A model generated the notes under the pieces. It ran no database searches, was not told the DNA's origin, and saw only the letters and a list, made by a program, of their open reading frames with translations. A stretch of DNA of 64,000 nucleotides from the NCBI RefSeq assembly GCF_022458985.1, contig NC_061771.1, forward strand, positions 19,479,501-19,543,500, read 5' to 3'. Source of the stretch: Mugil cephalus. Its lineage: Eukaryota; Chordata; Actinopteri; Mugiliformes; Mugilidae. The first letter of the stretch is position 1, and the number at the start of each line of letters is the position of its first letter. The position numbers were made by a program, and so were the translations under genes. Shown here piece by piece: positions 24,044-39,100 of the stretch.

Positions 24044-27000
24044 AGGGAGAAAGAGAGACACTGTGGCTGTACTGTACCATCCCATACCGCCTCATTACTA
24101 TGGTTCTAGGACAGGTGGCTGAAGGCGTTGCCATGGTTACCTTAGGCTGGTTGTAGTGCTCCATGCTCATGGTGATGAGGTTTGTGAAGATGATGATGGT
24201 GATGAAGAGATCCAGGTAGCTGCTGGTGCACACGGTGTGGATGGTTCGACGCAGCGGGGAGTACTCGGCGTAATATGGCTTCTCCAGGGCCCCTGCGTCG
24301 CACACACACACACACACACGGACAGCGCACACACACACACACGCACATGAATGCAGCCGTTAAAATGCTTCTGAAAGAAAAAATATGATCGGCTATGAAG
24401 TCACTGATGAAGTATGTGCCAAGTGGCTCTCTGTGCTGTGTGCGTGCATGTGTGTGTGTGTGTGCGTGTAGCCTAAAAGTGCCTTCTCAGGATTTCAGTC
24501 CTATCCATCACGCAAACGCACGCACACCGTGGCACCTCAAGGTGTCTTTGGGAAGGAACCCTTGCCGTCTGTTGCCAGACAGTTAACTGACTAAGAGGAA
24601 AGCACTACTAGAGATTACACTGCAGAGAGACAGAGAGAGAGAGAGAGAGGGGCGGGTGACACTGAACTGAGAGAGAGAAAATACAGTGTGGGTGTAGTCA
24701 TGTTGAATGTGTATCTGAGCATGATAGTGGCAGATAGTATGCATGTGCTCATCCAATATAGATGGAGCGCAGAGGCTGTGCATGTGTTAGTATAATATGA
24801 CCTTCATAGTACATTATAGACTGTGTTATATTTAACAAAAAGCCAAAACTATGTGGACGTACGTGTCTGCCTGGAAATGTCCTACGTGGTTTCAGAGCCA
24901 CTTTTAACACAATAATGCCTAAAATATAGTCTCTCTGGAAGAAATTTGAGACAGGACCTTAACTCTGCCCAACACATAATGTGGATTCAGCATCAGAGCA
25001 AGAGTTTGCTCTTCTTTCTTTCAGTTAGTTCTGAAGCAGCCGTGATTCAACTGTTTTTCTAAGAGGTTTAGTCGCTGTTATGTGCACACAGTCCTCTCTT
25101 TATTTTGTGTCTCCACGTCCTGAATAGAGAAAATGAGCAGAACGAAATCCGTAGCGTTCCCCGTTCTGCTTCAGAGGAGAAGTGGCACGAATAAACACAA
25201 AAATCTATCATTTTGCTGGATTTCAGAGTGAAATAACTAATGAGGAAATCATTAAATAATAACGTAAAGTGCACAAATACAAGTGTTAGCGGATTTCACG
25301 CTAAGATACAAACTGTGCCGACGCTAACGGAGAGAAAAGAGCCACGCATAAACTGTACGGCGCCTGTCCTGGGTTCATTGAACACGGGGACACTAGTTAG
25401 AATGGAAGCCAATCATCCCTGACTCTGAGAATAATACTCCCGAGGCTGAAGGCAGCAGGCAGCATCCATTTTCTTTTTTTTTTTGGATGACCTTCCTAGA
25501 AGAGTGCAGGCTGTTCTGTGAGAATATTAATGGAAGAGGTTGCGCTTGCGTTTAGCTAATGCATATGGTTGCGACGTTCACGTGCCCATAAACTTCTGAA
25601 CGCCCCTCCGTCCCCCGTCCCTAACGGCTTCTCACTTCTCCGCCTCTTCTCCAGCCGCTTCTGCCGCTTCTCCTCCCTTATCCGGGCCTCCTCCTCCTCC
25701 TGCTGCTGTCGACACTTGTGGAAGTTCTCCACCACCACGCCCACAAACATGTTGAGCACAAAGAAGCTGACGATGAGGAGGAAGGAGATGAAGAACAGCA
25801 GCATCCAGGGATTGTTGTTTCTTATGGGCTGCGGGAACAGAGAGTGCAAGAAGAGAAGGGGAGGGAGGTGGCGTGGGGATACAAAGGGAAATTGTGACGA
25901 AAGATTTTGAGAGGGGTGGAGGGGGGGAGGTTGGAGAGGGGGAGGGCATAAACAAGAAGACAATGTAAGTCCTGAGTCAGCAGAGAAACTGCCAGCGCTG
26001 TCAACTCACATCTATTTATCCATCTGCCTTTCTTCTTACACCTCCCCATCTCTCTGCCGAAATATTCTCTCTCTCATTCAAACAAACAAGATCAAATGTG
26101 CCGGAGACTGACACAAAACAGAACAGATACAATATAAACAGGCTGAAAGATTTGTGTGCCGAGCGCTCGAGCGTTCATTCTTCGCCGCTCGCACTCTTCT
26201 TTCATCCACAGTGTGTTGCTCCGTGTGTGTGTCTCTTCACCTGCTGGTCCACTCCGACAGCGTCCAGGCCGTCATACATGATGCTGACCCAGCCGTCTTT
26301 ACACGACAGCACAAAGAGTGACATGAGCGCCTGGGGAGACGGGGACACATAAATCAGCCGCACGCCAGCAATCAGTTTGTAAGAGGAGGTGTCGGTACAA
26401 GGCGCGTGGGCGGGTGACAAACCTGTCCCAGGTTGTCAAAGTTGTATTTCCGTCGAACCCAGAGGTAGCCCGCCTCCAGGCACTGGGTTTTATTGGTGAT
26501 GTTACTCACATTGAGCCCCTCGCAGTGGAAGAATTTGCCCTTAAACAGCTGCACAAGTACAGGACAGATGTGTGAACAGCATTAAAACACAAGACGGCAC
26601 CAAGGCAAGAAAAAAAAGAGATATGGTAATTTAGTCTTTAAGCACTTACAGGCCTGTTACTACCATCTGGTCTTTCTTACAGTAGACTCTATATTTTTTT
26701 TTTCTTTTTGAGACCTCTCAGATTTTTGTATTTCTTTTTGTTTTGGTGTATAAGAGTATAACGGTAGAGATTGACAGTATGAGACATTTATCAAAACACA
26801 TGTATCATTACTTGTATAACAAAACTGAGATAAAGTAAAATGCATTACATTAACATAAGAGTACACCACATGGGAACAATCGTCAGTGTCATACATACAT
26901 TCATCCTACAGGTTACTTTAATATTACAGATTATCTACCTTAAGGGGATGCATTCACGCTGCAGACTAATCAGTTCAAATCTATCTTTAAGGGACCCCAT

Positions 27001-30000
27001 CCCTGACTCTTCAAACATCTGTTCATAACACGTTAATCGTATTAACTGGGCTTGTTACTTGGTTTTAGTTAATCAGACAACTGCCCGAAATAAATAAATA
27101 AATAAATAAATAACTGAATTAATTAATGAAATAACATAAAAATCTAGGTGAAAATCCCATTTAAAAAAAAAATACCCTCTCAGCGCAATCCCCCTGTAAA
27201 ACCACAGTTTTTTTTAATTACTTCCAGGGACTTTGCCGCATAATCAGCAGCTCATTTGCATTTTCTCCCAATTTTTCCTCTTCACTTTTTATTACCTGAA
27301 GCATTCTCTCAGCTGTGCCTCATTTATTTTAAACCACTCTGATTCCTTCTTGCGGCAGAAAACAGAACGAGCTCTGGGTGCCTGGGCAAGTGTATTTTAT
27401 TTGATGAGAGTCAGAGGTAGGGCAAAAAAAAAGAAACATTATGAGGCTTATCTTCAGCCTACTCTTTGGATGAACAGGGAATATATAATTTCAATGATTA
27501 CCTGGACTCCCAGAATTCCAAACACAATGAAAAACGCACAGCAGATGAGAACAATATTCCCGATGGGTCTGAGAGATGTGATCAGGGTCTCGACCACGAG
27601 TTTAAGACCCGGAGCACGACTTATCACCCTGCAACGAGCACACAAACAGAGAGAGAGAGAGAGTCATGCGCGCACACGCAGAAATCAAACAAAGTGGCGC
27701 AGATAATATTTATGGAGACACAAGGCAAAAGCTCCTGCCCTCGTACCTGAGCGGTCGCAGCGTGCGGAGCAAACGAAGGACCCGCAGCATTCCCAAGATT
27801 CTGTTCCCACCGGTGGACGCTATGGAGACGAGGATGTCCACTAGGGACACAAACACCAGGAGCCCGTCCAACACATTCCAGCTGCTCTGCAGGTACACAC
27901 CGTTTCCAAAGTACATGCCCATAGCGACCACCTTATCACACACAAGCATACAGACACACACACACACACACAGGCCCAGCAAATTACTCTAATAGTAATA
28001 AGAGGTGGCAAATGAGACTGAAAGCCATTCTGATCCCCAGCCAGGAAGTAAATTGCCCTTTTATAAGTAAGATGAGAAAATGACTGAGGAGGGATGTGCT
28101 CGTTCAGAAAACTTGTACCGTTAACGGTTACCTTGATCATCATTTCACCCACGAAGATCACGGTGAAGATGTAATTAGACACGCTGAGAAACACGCGCTC
28201 CTGTCACACACACACACACATGTGAGAGAGAGAAAAAAAAACACACCGGGAACACGCATTGGTTAATTTGAAGGTTTTGTGTCACAGTCACTTTGATAGT
28301 GAGCTGAAAAGAAAACAATGCATAGCGACAGAAACACAATGAAAGACATACTGAGAACGACACGTGTTCCTGTAGTGACTCCAAAACTGCTCCCACATCT
28401 GCTACGAGCATATGTGCGCCGCAGTAGTCAACAGTCAGCCTGTCTGTGTGTGTCTGTGTGTGTGTGAGTGAGTGTGAGAGATCAAGTGCTTCCATATTTG
28501 TGAGTCTGACTCATTTCAGTGAGTTAAAGGCTCGGGTTAGGCCTGTTTTTCCATTGATCCTCATTCATCAATACGAGTGCAAACATGGGAATTTGTGTGT
28601 GCGCTACCATGCTGTTGGGCTGTATGTCAGGTCTCTCCAGGGCGATTGTGATACAGTTGAGGAAGATGAAAAGGAGGACGACGTGGTCAAACATCTTGTG
28701 ACCTATGACCTTCTTACACCACAGCCTCAACCTACGGAGGGAACACAACGAGAAGGAAAGAGCATCAGCCGCTGCTCCTCTGTGTTAAAATATAGAACAA
28801 ATCACCTGCATCACTTCCGTCGCTGCACGCGTCCACATACGCGTCTTTTCTTTTTAATTTATAAAAGTGAAAATTGCAGATTACTATGCCCAGGCTCTAA
28901 CATTCACACCTTAGCTGTGAGTGTTCACACATGCTGCAGTTTAGCCCACCTAGGCAACTCTCAGTGGTAGCGTGTACAAGGGTGAGTGTTTATGAGTGTG
29001 TGTTTACTTGTTGTGTGGAGCGAACAAATAGAGGGACCACTCTTCATGCTCCAGGCACCACTGAGGCTCATATGGCTCCAGCATCTTCTTCAGCTTCTTA
29101 CATAAACTCTGGAGGGAGCACAAATGAACATTTCCAAATGAAAAGAACAACAAAAGAGGAGTGCACTCACCCACTTAAAGGCACAGTAACACGCTGTCCA
29201 TTGTCTGAATCACAATATATATATACTCATTAAATGACTAAAATCATCTGATGCTGAAATAATTTAATTTAAAGTGACTTCCTCTTATGTCTGCACAAAA
29301 AAACTGCAACGCAGCTCAGGTTTTTTTTTTTTTTTTTCAAACAGCGTTCTCGCTGTTTCCTCGCTGCTCACAATTTAAATCCAGCTAATTAAACATTTTC
29401 AAAGTTGCATGAGTGTAAGGTCGCCCATGTTGAAATGTATGCCTTTGCAAGATAATTAGCAGCTGCTTTTGAACTTGCCTATATAAGCGCTTATGAACTT
29501 GTTTTATGTTATTTATAACAGAAGAAGGACGTCCCTGCCACAAACAATTAAAACCGCCTAACACATGCATTGTTGTTGTTGTTGTTTTCTTTATTATTAT
29601 TTCAAAACTAAATAAGTACTCACCTCCTCTGGCTCTTCCTCTTCTTGGTCACTGTAGTAGTGTAAGGTCAGGGGGGCGTCGTCGAAGTGGAAGGTGGAGC
29701 CGTTGCAGTCGGGCGAGTGGAGCATGGGAACCTGCAGGTACTCGGACTGGTCCAGAGACTGCTCCCTGCTGCTGAGGTCGGAGCTCGTGTGAGTGTCGGA
29801 CAGCAGGGACTCCATCTCTCCCGACTGGCTCTTCCTGTGGAGGCTCGGGGCTCGGCCGATGCTGGTCCAGCTGGAGCGCCGGCTCTCTGGGCCGCTCTCC
29901 CACAGAGACTGCGAGGACAACTTCAAACAAGAGTAACCCTTAGATGGATTTCTGAAATATCTTTCAAGTGGAAATGAAGATTTCGCTCTTTGTAGATTAA

Positions 30001-33000
30001 AGCCGACCTGCAGAGATTTTTGCCTTTTTTTGTTTGTACCTCGTGTTGTATTCACATGCACGTAAAGGCGACAATGCTCTGAGCTGATAACGGCGCAATT
30101 CACACGCTACAAGTTGGGAAGTGATTTCTCTAATTTGGGTTTGTTCATCGGCTCCCCTGATCTATTAAAAACAAAACATTTGCATCCGTGTGTCTCAGTT
30201 GTGGATTTATGACATAAAATATTAGAAACAGTGACCCACAGATCTGAGACCTGTGGCAAAGACCAGGATGCTACGTGATTAGATTAGAGATGATAGAAAA
30301 AGAATGAACACCGATTACCTCTAGTGCTCAAGTGGAAAACAGATTGGAAAATTACATTTCTTTATGCTAAGTCATGACTGTTATGTTATAAATATTAACA
30401 AACAGTCTAGGACATACACTGTCTGCATCCCTCCCAACTGTATGTGTGTGTATATACATATACATATCTATATAAAGCATGATAATTTTCCATATTTTCT
30501 TACTGTTTGTTTGTAATATATCTTTTTATATTTTTTATACTCTTACTTATTCTTTAGTCCACCCATGTGTGCACTGTGTGCCCTGTCTGTGATTGCTGGA
30601 TGTCTCTGTTCCTGTTAACAATGAGAATTTCCCCGTTGTGGGATGAATAAAGGCTTATCTTACACCTATCCAGCGGGACACATCTCATTTCATCTCCTTT
30701 CACTCAAATAAAACTAGCAATTACCTCAACTATAAGGCAAGGCCATCAGTAAATGAAGAGCTAAATGATTGCTCTCTGAGCTGATAGCACCAAAAATGAT
30801 CCTACAAAAAGACGGCCAGCTGAAACTTTGCTGTAACATTTGACTTAATATTTCACGAGGACAGAAATGCTTCAAAGTAATGTCTTACATTTCATATGAT
30901 ATTGCAGGTTTGTTGGGAAGCTCCAAAAGTAAACAAATAAAACTCTGCAAGGTAGCCTGAAAGGCATGTAATTGGGTTTTTTTCTCATTAAGATAATGCT
31001 ACTCTCTGCATATCATTGCAGTGTTCCACAAAAATCACAAATCTCCAGTTGTAGCAATTTGATACTGACATTTAATCAATTTTAGCCCAGTCTGATTCTC
31101 TGTTTGACTACGTCTGTAAATCAGCCTTATAGGGGACACAGTTAACGTGGTAATACTATTTGTAAAAGCACGTGTCCGAGGCTCACCGGCGACCTCAGCT
31201 CGAAGCAGCTGATGTCCATGGAAGCGCCGCTCGTCCGGCGCGACTGGCTGGAGTTCATGGTGGGCGTGGCTGCAGTGTGTGTGATGACTGGCAGAGGTGG
31301 GGGAGGAGGAGGGGGCCTGGAGGCTTTTGGGTTCAGGAGCCCGTTGGGGCTGAGCATCATGGCCTGGATCTTGAGTTCTGCGCGCACACACACATAAAAC
31401 ATATATTTGTTAAGGATAATTAGTTTGTCTAAATTTGTGATTTACACGTTGTGTTTTGCAGCTTCGCCCATCGAGCTCACGCCCACAGTCATTTTATGTT
31501 TTAGTAATTGGAGAAGCAGCAGTTTACATTTCGAGATTCAAAGATTTTGTTAAATATTTATTTGGCCTTCAGTTGCTGCCGTTAGAAACTGGCAATTTTT
31601 TAACCCAAAAAACGGTTAAACAGCATTTGTTCCAGGCAGCAACTTTAGAAACAGCTTTTAGATCTCTATATAGATCGGCTCGGGAACATGTAGGTGTTCT
31701 AAATTATTGAAGCTCTGAACCGCAAAACTGCAAAACTGTTTGCAGCCAGGTAAAGTACAATAGTTCAGGGGATATTTTCATGTTTCACGTTTCCATTCAT
31801 ATAAGGTTTGGTCAGGGGTCGGCAACCCACAGCTCCGGAGCCGCATGCGGCTCTTTCGTTCCTCTATTGCGGCTCTCCGCAGCGAGCGGTGCGGACCAAG
31901 GACACTGATCAAAGCCGTTCACTTTTTTTTTTACGCTTTTTTACGAGCTACACAACAACTGAATGACACTGAACGCCACACCACACTCACGGTTGTAACA
32001 TCAACCAAAAACACTGAACTCCCACAGTGCATTGCAGCACATGTCGAGTATTTAATTCAAATGTATTTTTATTTTAGTGCGTTACTTTTTTAAATATAAT
32101 TCTAAATTTGAATTGATGATGATCTTGTAACATTAAAATAAAATGTATTTAATTTTTTTGTCGCTCAAAATATACGTCACAACTGCCGACGTGCGACACC
32201 CCCCGGCAGGCCCAGCCCGCCATTTATTGAACTTTTCGACCCCAGATAAGCCAACCACGGATAAATCCCTGTTATGTTGCATAAATGCAATTTCGTTTTC
32301 TCTGTAGCAGTTCGTTCATTTCATAAATGCAACACACTATAGGCCTAGCATAGAGGTGAAAACGATATATGCATTGTTATCTTCATTTTAGATGTCAAAG
32401 GGGTTTTATGGCTCCCAGTGTTTTCTTTTATGTGGGAAACGGATCAAAATAGCTCTTTGAGTGTTGAGGGTTGCCGACCCCTGGGTTTGGCTATGTGACC
32501 GCTTTTTTCTCCACCCGGCCTTATTGAAGTCATTAAGTGAGTTTTTCATTTTCACGTGCAGCTCATCTGTGAGTTTGTACCTGCAGCGTACAGCTCTCTC
32601 AACTTCTCCTCATCCTCGTAACAGAGGGATTGTCCCTCGTCATCGGCTTCCGATCTGTTGGCATCGCCCTGAACACACACACACACACAGGCAACAGCTA
32701 TCACCATCATCATTATCTTTATCATTATCATCTTTCTTCTCCCACTGTCTGTTGACTGTCGTAAAAAGGGAAAGATGTGAGCAGGTCAAGAGGGAAAGAC
32801 TTAGAGACAAAGAGCGGGGCGCAGGCGGGCGGAGGGAATCTCCAGTGTTCTCTAGTTGAGTTATGTGCACGGCTCTGGCAGCGATCTCCTGTTGTCACGC
32901 CAATAAAGCTTTACTGAATTTAATTAAAATTCACGCCAGAAAGATGGAGGCAGACGGCTTTGGCAAAAGGGTATCCGTATATGTGTGTGTATGTGTGTAT

Positions 33001-33144
33001 GTGTGTGTGTGTATAATGTGTGTGTGTTAGAGAGAGAGAACAAGTGCTCTCTGATGCTGGAGATAAAAGATGAAAACTAAACAACAAAAGCTCACCAGCT
33101 GTGAATGGCAGGCGATATCAAACACATCCCTACCCTGGAGAGTA

Positions 33145-33197
<53 letters not shown>

Positions 33198-36100
33198 AGC
33201 AAGAAAGGAAGATAGAAGAGAGAAAAGGGGGGAAAAGGGAAGCACAATAGAGGAAGAGAGAACAACTGAGGCTAAATGAGGGATGGATAAAGGGGACAGA
33301 GGAGAAGCCACACATTATTCTCTCGTAGGCAGCTTTGGTATCATCGGCACAGCAGAGCTCAATAATTATTGTCGTTCTCCAAGTGGCTGAAATAGAAGTG
33401 CATCTTTGCCCCTTACTTCCGCCTGAAAGCCCTCAACCAAAATGGCGACGAGCAAGTTGAAGAGGACGTAGTTGCCAAAGGTCATGAGGGCCACGAAGTA
33501 GAGCGCAGCCAGCGGCGTGGTGGACGCCATCCCGTTATAGAGCACCGCGTTCCAGTCCTCCTGGGTGAGGATCTGCAGATTAGACGAGAAGATTAGAAGA
33601 GCGCGGCGAAGAACAAAAAGAGATGTAACGCGACCTACGCTGCTAGCAGGTGTTCTAAGCATAACAGGAATCACACGAGTGCGTCTCGTTGTCAGTTGAA
33701 CAGTAATGACGCTCATCAGTGTTAAATGAGCTCCCGTGGAGTGCGTGTTTCATTACTCGTCCTCCGCCTCTGCATGTGAAGCATATCTTACCTGCCCAAC
33801 GGGGAGAGGTTTTATATTTTGTTTAAAAAAAAATCAAGCGTGAGCACTCCACAATTGGAGGGAATGAAATAATGCAGGAGATCATCACGGCTAGTGCTGG
33901 TGACTGCAGCAGCTGCTGTTCCAATCTCATCGCTCTTTTTAAGTAAATTATTAAATCGTAATTCATCAGCGGGGAAATTCCTCTGACCACTGTTGATGTG
34001 TGCGTCTGCAAGTGTGTCCTGAGCCTGACCTGAAACACAGTGACAGTCGCCCAGAGCAGAGAGTCAAAGTTTTTTCTGTCGGGTAAAGTATCGCCGCTGT
34101 CTTGCCTCAAACCAAATTTACAGCCGAACAGATGCATCCCCAGGATACTGCAAGCACAAGCACACGCATGTAGGAACACAATGAGAAAATACTTTCATTA
34201 CATTGTAATTTAATACATGTACCGTGCAGCACGATGCAGCAACGCTGCCCGTGTGAATAATTGCGTTAAACGTCATAATACATGCAGCAACATGTCCAAT
34301 ATCAGGGGAAGAAAAAGGTCAACACGGTCATTTTTAAGGAATCATCTCAGTAATCGAGGCTTAGGAAAACATTTCGGACCTGCTGTGTTGCCCTTGGAAA
34401 AAGCAAACACGTATACCTGAAGATGAATATAAAAAGCATCAGCAACATGCAGAACGTGGCCACGTTGTCCATGGTCTTCATCAGCACCACCAGCTGCCTC
34501 CTCAGGGCAGGAAGGAAGCGAACCAGCTTCAAGACTCTCAGCAGACGGAAGGTACGCAGCACAGACAAGCCTCCCTCAGCCTCGCCCACGATCTCCCACA
34601 CACTGCAACATAGATTACAAACAGATTATAGGTGGAATTAATGCTGAAAGCAGAAAACAGAAAAATCAATATCTACTTAACTTAAGCAACGACACGTCAT
34701 TACAAAACCACTGAAACGTCCTTAATCTTCAAGGTGGCGTAAGTGTGAAATTATTTTCTTCATGGGCAAAATGAAAAAACGAAATGGGCCAGCGCTGTTT
34801 ACAGTTCACCAGCCAATAAAATAAAGTAGTGTGAACTGGCACGGCAAACAAGCGTGGCCTTCAAACGCAGATACATAATTTAGTTTGTATTACTACATAA
34901 TGGAGTGAATAGAGGCCCTCCAGACTGTGAGTGCAGCCACTTGGCTCCGCCGGCTGAAACTAGCATCGCTGTGACAGTTTTTAGGAGGTGTAGCTGCAGA
35001 GCTGTGTCGCAGGGAGCACAGGGATTTACCAAACGACGGGGAGAAAATGTAATGCCAAACTACACAATCTGGGGGTTAAACGTCGGGAGACGTTTCCTCC
35101 GCCCACCTGATGATGACAATGATGCTGTCGAAGCCGTTGTAAGGGTTCTTGATGTAGCCAAAGAGCCCGAGAGCCAGGACTTTCAGCAGCATCTCGAGAC
35201 TGAAGAGGCTGGTGAACACCATGTTACTGATCTCCAAGATATCTGTCAGCTCCTGTGGCTGAAAAGGGGGAAGTGTATGCGGAGAGAAAACAGAGAGAGA
35301 TTGATGTACGGAGATGGACAGGCACAGAGAAAAATGAACAAACAGACAGAGACAGACAGTCAAGAGTCGAGCACAGTGGAATCCGCATGTTAGGAATTCA
35401 CAAAACGTTCAAGGCTACAGTGTACAGTAGGTCCGTGAACACTCGAACGCACCAGATTAGTAGGCACAGTTTTTTTTTTGTGAAAGTAGAAAAAGCCAAC
35501 GCGTTTTGTACTATTAATGTTATTGATATTACTTTAAGCAATACTTCTCAAACTGTGAGTCGTGGAGGGACCGTGGGACTGGGAGGAAAAGAGTCTCTCT
35601 CTCACGCTGTTTGAGATTCAGTTTATTCTTCTCAAATGTGCAAATGCCGAGCAAAAGCGGGAGACGCTTGTTACGTGGGTGAAACGAAAAACCTGCGACT
35701 GAAAAGTGATATTTAAGAAAAGATAATAAACATTGTTGCTCTCTAACTCACTGTTCAATTATTCTTTCAGTTATTTCCAAAACTCATGGCAAATGCTCAG
35801 AACTAGTGATTGAGTTAAAAAACAAGTCTTTTTTTTGGTTTTGAATGACTTTTTTGACATATACCAGCAGTTCAATGAGCAGGTGTGTCCAAACGTTTGA
35901 CTGGTGGTCTATTTAGACAAGGAGAGCACCTACAGATAGATGAAAGAACTGACATAAATCACACATAAAATGAACCTTTTGTAAAGATCGTTTTGTTAAT
36001 GGTAACCATGGAAAATACATTTATCACACATTTCAAATCCCCTAAAATTAGAACCTGGTGTTTCAGATTAGATGCCACTGATTAGAACCTCTTCACCTCT

Positions 36101-39100
36101 TTAGGGAGTGACAGGCAGGAGCCGTCTTATTTAAACCTCTCACCTGCCTTTGAAGTGTGTGGTGTCATCATGTCAAGATCTAAAGAGCTCTCTAAGGCCT
36201 TCAGAATAAAAAGCAATGGATGCCTTTCAGCCAGTGGATTCAAATGGATCTCTAAACCACTTGAGATAAATCACTCCACTGTGAGGAAACCATCAACAAA
36301 GTGGATGGATTTGAAACAACTGACTTCTCCCACCCACAAAGATTTTCGTGGCGGAAATGGATCTGGAGTCACTTCGTTTGGTACTGACCAGTTGATTAAG
36401 ACGTGTCTGACCAATCAAATCATCAGGACGGGCTTTGTGTGATGACGGAGTAACAGAGTAAAAACAACGCCGTCATCTGAGCACCGTGTCTACAACAAAA
36501 TGTCTCCGATTGATTTATCCCACCATGAAATAAATTAATGGATTATCTTAGCTTAATGACATCCAAAAGGAGTGTTACCAGACTTATATTGTTGGTAACA
36601 ATTGGTCCAAGAATGACCACCCCAGCAAATCCAGGCCAAGAGCAGAGTAAAGAAATCACATAGAACAAAAGAAAAGCAGCAGGGACCACGCCACACAAAC
36701 AGCAGACATGTTTGGAGAAGACCAACGAAAGCTTTTTGGGAGAGGTACTTCACACCAGCACGAGAAACATGGCAGCAGAAATGTTGGGGATGGCTTCGAC
36801 ACCTTGAGGACCAGGCAGCTGGTAATTATTGATTCAACTATGAATCCTGCATCTTGTCGAAGAGAGCTTGAAGATTACATGAAGCCATCTGTCTGACACT
36901 GTGCACACTAAGCCAAGTAGGAAATCCACCAAGAAAAGGCTAAAAAAAACAACAAACAAAAACAAAAACAAATGGAGGATTATGGATTTGAACCCTATTC
37001 AAATATTTGCACCTGAAGGAATTTTACAAGTGTTCATCTAAAGAGGTTATTTACCAGTTTCCGATGGTTTGTTGAAATAGCAAAAGTCAACCATGTCCAT
37101 GGACTTACTTCTTTACATGATGTTGTATTCCCACTTTAAAAGCCCTATCAAACATACCTTAAATTTATTAGATTTACTTTCTAAACATGTTTTTGTACTT
37201 ATAGATATTTTAGAATTTATAAAGACAATTTTTTCTTATATGAACTGCATCCCATGATAAGTCTTTGTAAAGATAGCTGTTAGTTCACATCCCATATAAT
37301 AAATTCTATTTTGGTGAACATTTAATGATCCTTTTCAGTATCTTGTTGCCTTCGATGTCAAATATTACAGTTTAGTTGGGCAAAGCTGGAATATATTAAT
37401 ATTTTGAACAAAATCTATGATAGAAAAACACATGGAGGAAATTGAAATTGATTATGGCAGTGGGGGACATTTCTTCATTTAATTTCTGCAGCAAACCCAA
37501 ACACTGTGGTTTATTTCCTACAGCTCGTCAAATGAACATAGCAGCACACTGAGCATGCTCAGTAGCATCTCTGTGCCACAGACCTACAGTATATTCTCCA
37601 GAGCCCAGGAAGTCTCTGAGGCACTTCAGACTAAACTGGACCGGTCACGTTGATTGAAACGGTGGAGTTTTTGCCCAGCGAAGCTCATATGTGTGTAAAA
37701 ATATACCAAGCTGTAGCCACACATGCACGCACATCTTTGTTGATCATCATTAAGTCCTCATCCTTTAACATTAGTCATTTAAATAGTTAAGGCCATCCTG
37801 ATTTATGATATTGTTCAAGAAATGGGCCAAATACAATTCTTCCCTCGTCTACCACAATCTGCCCCTGTCTTTCAGCCAATCACAGTGTCAGATCTCTCCT
37901 CCTCCTCTTCCTCCTCCTGTTCACTCATCCACTTGCGCTGTCTCCATTCTTTCACTCTTCCACGTCTCCACAACGCTCACTCCTGCTCCTGTCTCAGGGT
38001 CACGCTTTAATTAACACTTCAGGTCTTATGAGTTTCTCCATCTCCTGATACATGACTGCACGAACACACACACACACACACACGCGCACACACACAGACA
38101 TACACACAAACACTTCCTGATCCCATATGCTAGGTGCCGTAAGTGTTGATTGGAGGGTAAGTTTATTGACTCCACCACACACAGTGATTATTACCGCACC
38201 AATTTTCAATCAAACCGCAGTCATATCCAATCTGCAAGAGGCACGCACAGAGACGTGTACGTCCGCACACAAACACGCGGCCTCTTAGGCCAACATAAAC
38301 GGAAACGTACCTGCTCGTGATACTCTATTCCCATCGACAGCGTGTTAATAAGAATGGCAATCATGATTCCTCTGCTGAAGTATCTGCTGCCAACAATAAG
38401 CTCCAGTTTAACCTGCAGTCCCGCCCAGCAGCGCTCCCACAGCCTTTTCCTTGGCTCGGACTCATCACCGTGACACGGGCTGCTACAGTCACACGGACTG
38501 TCGCTATGACAGGGGTAGTTGCCTCGGCACGAATTGCTGTGCCCATGTTGCTGGTCCTCAGGCCTCTCATTAACATTTTCGGTGTCGCTAAGTTGGTTGT
38601 AGTAGATGCAATACGGGCACACTGCGGAGTCTCCGGGGACCTCACCTGGCAGTGGCAACGCAGGATGCCCTGCACACCCACCTGCAGAGACATCAGGAGA
38701 AGGAGGAGATTATATATGCATAAGTAGTACATCCACGAGGGCATGGGCAAAAAGCTGATTCTGTACGTAGCAGATGTAGACACTGTGTCATTCAATAGAC
38801 TGTATTCAGTGAAGGAGAGGACCGTGTTTTCATTACTGGGACCAGAATTCAATAACATGGAAACCTCTGTGTGGCTGGGATGCTTTAGTGCAGAGGAAGA
38901 GCTCTTTTATTAGAAAAAGGGTGTGTGTGTGTGTGAGTATGTGTGTGTCTCCATGGTTGGGGGATGGGGGGGGGGGCTAAGATTTCAGCAGAATTCATTA
39001 GGAAGCCACTCGGGAGGAATACTCCAACGACATAACAACAAACACTAATCTACCACGAGCACTTCACATGTCATCACAATTACAACAAATTCATGTTTCA

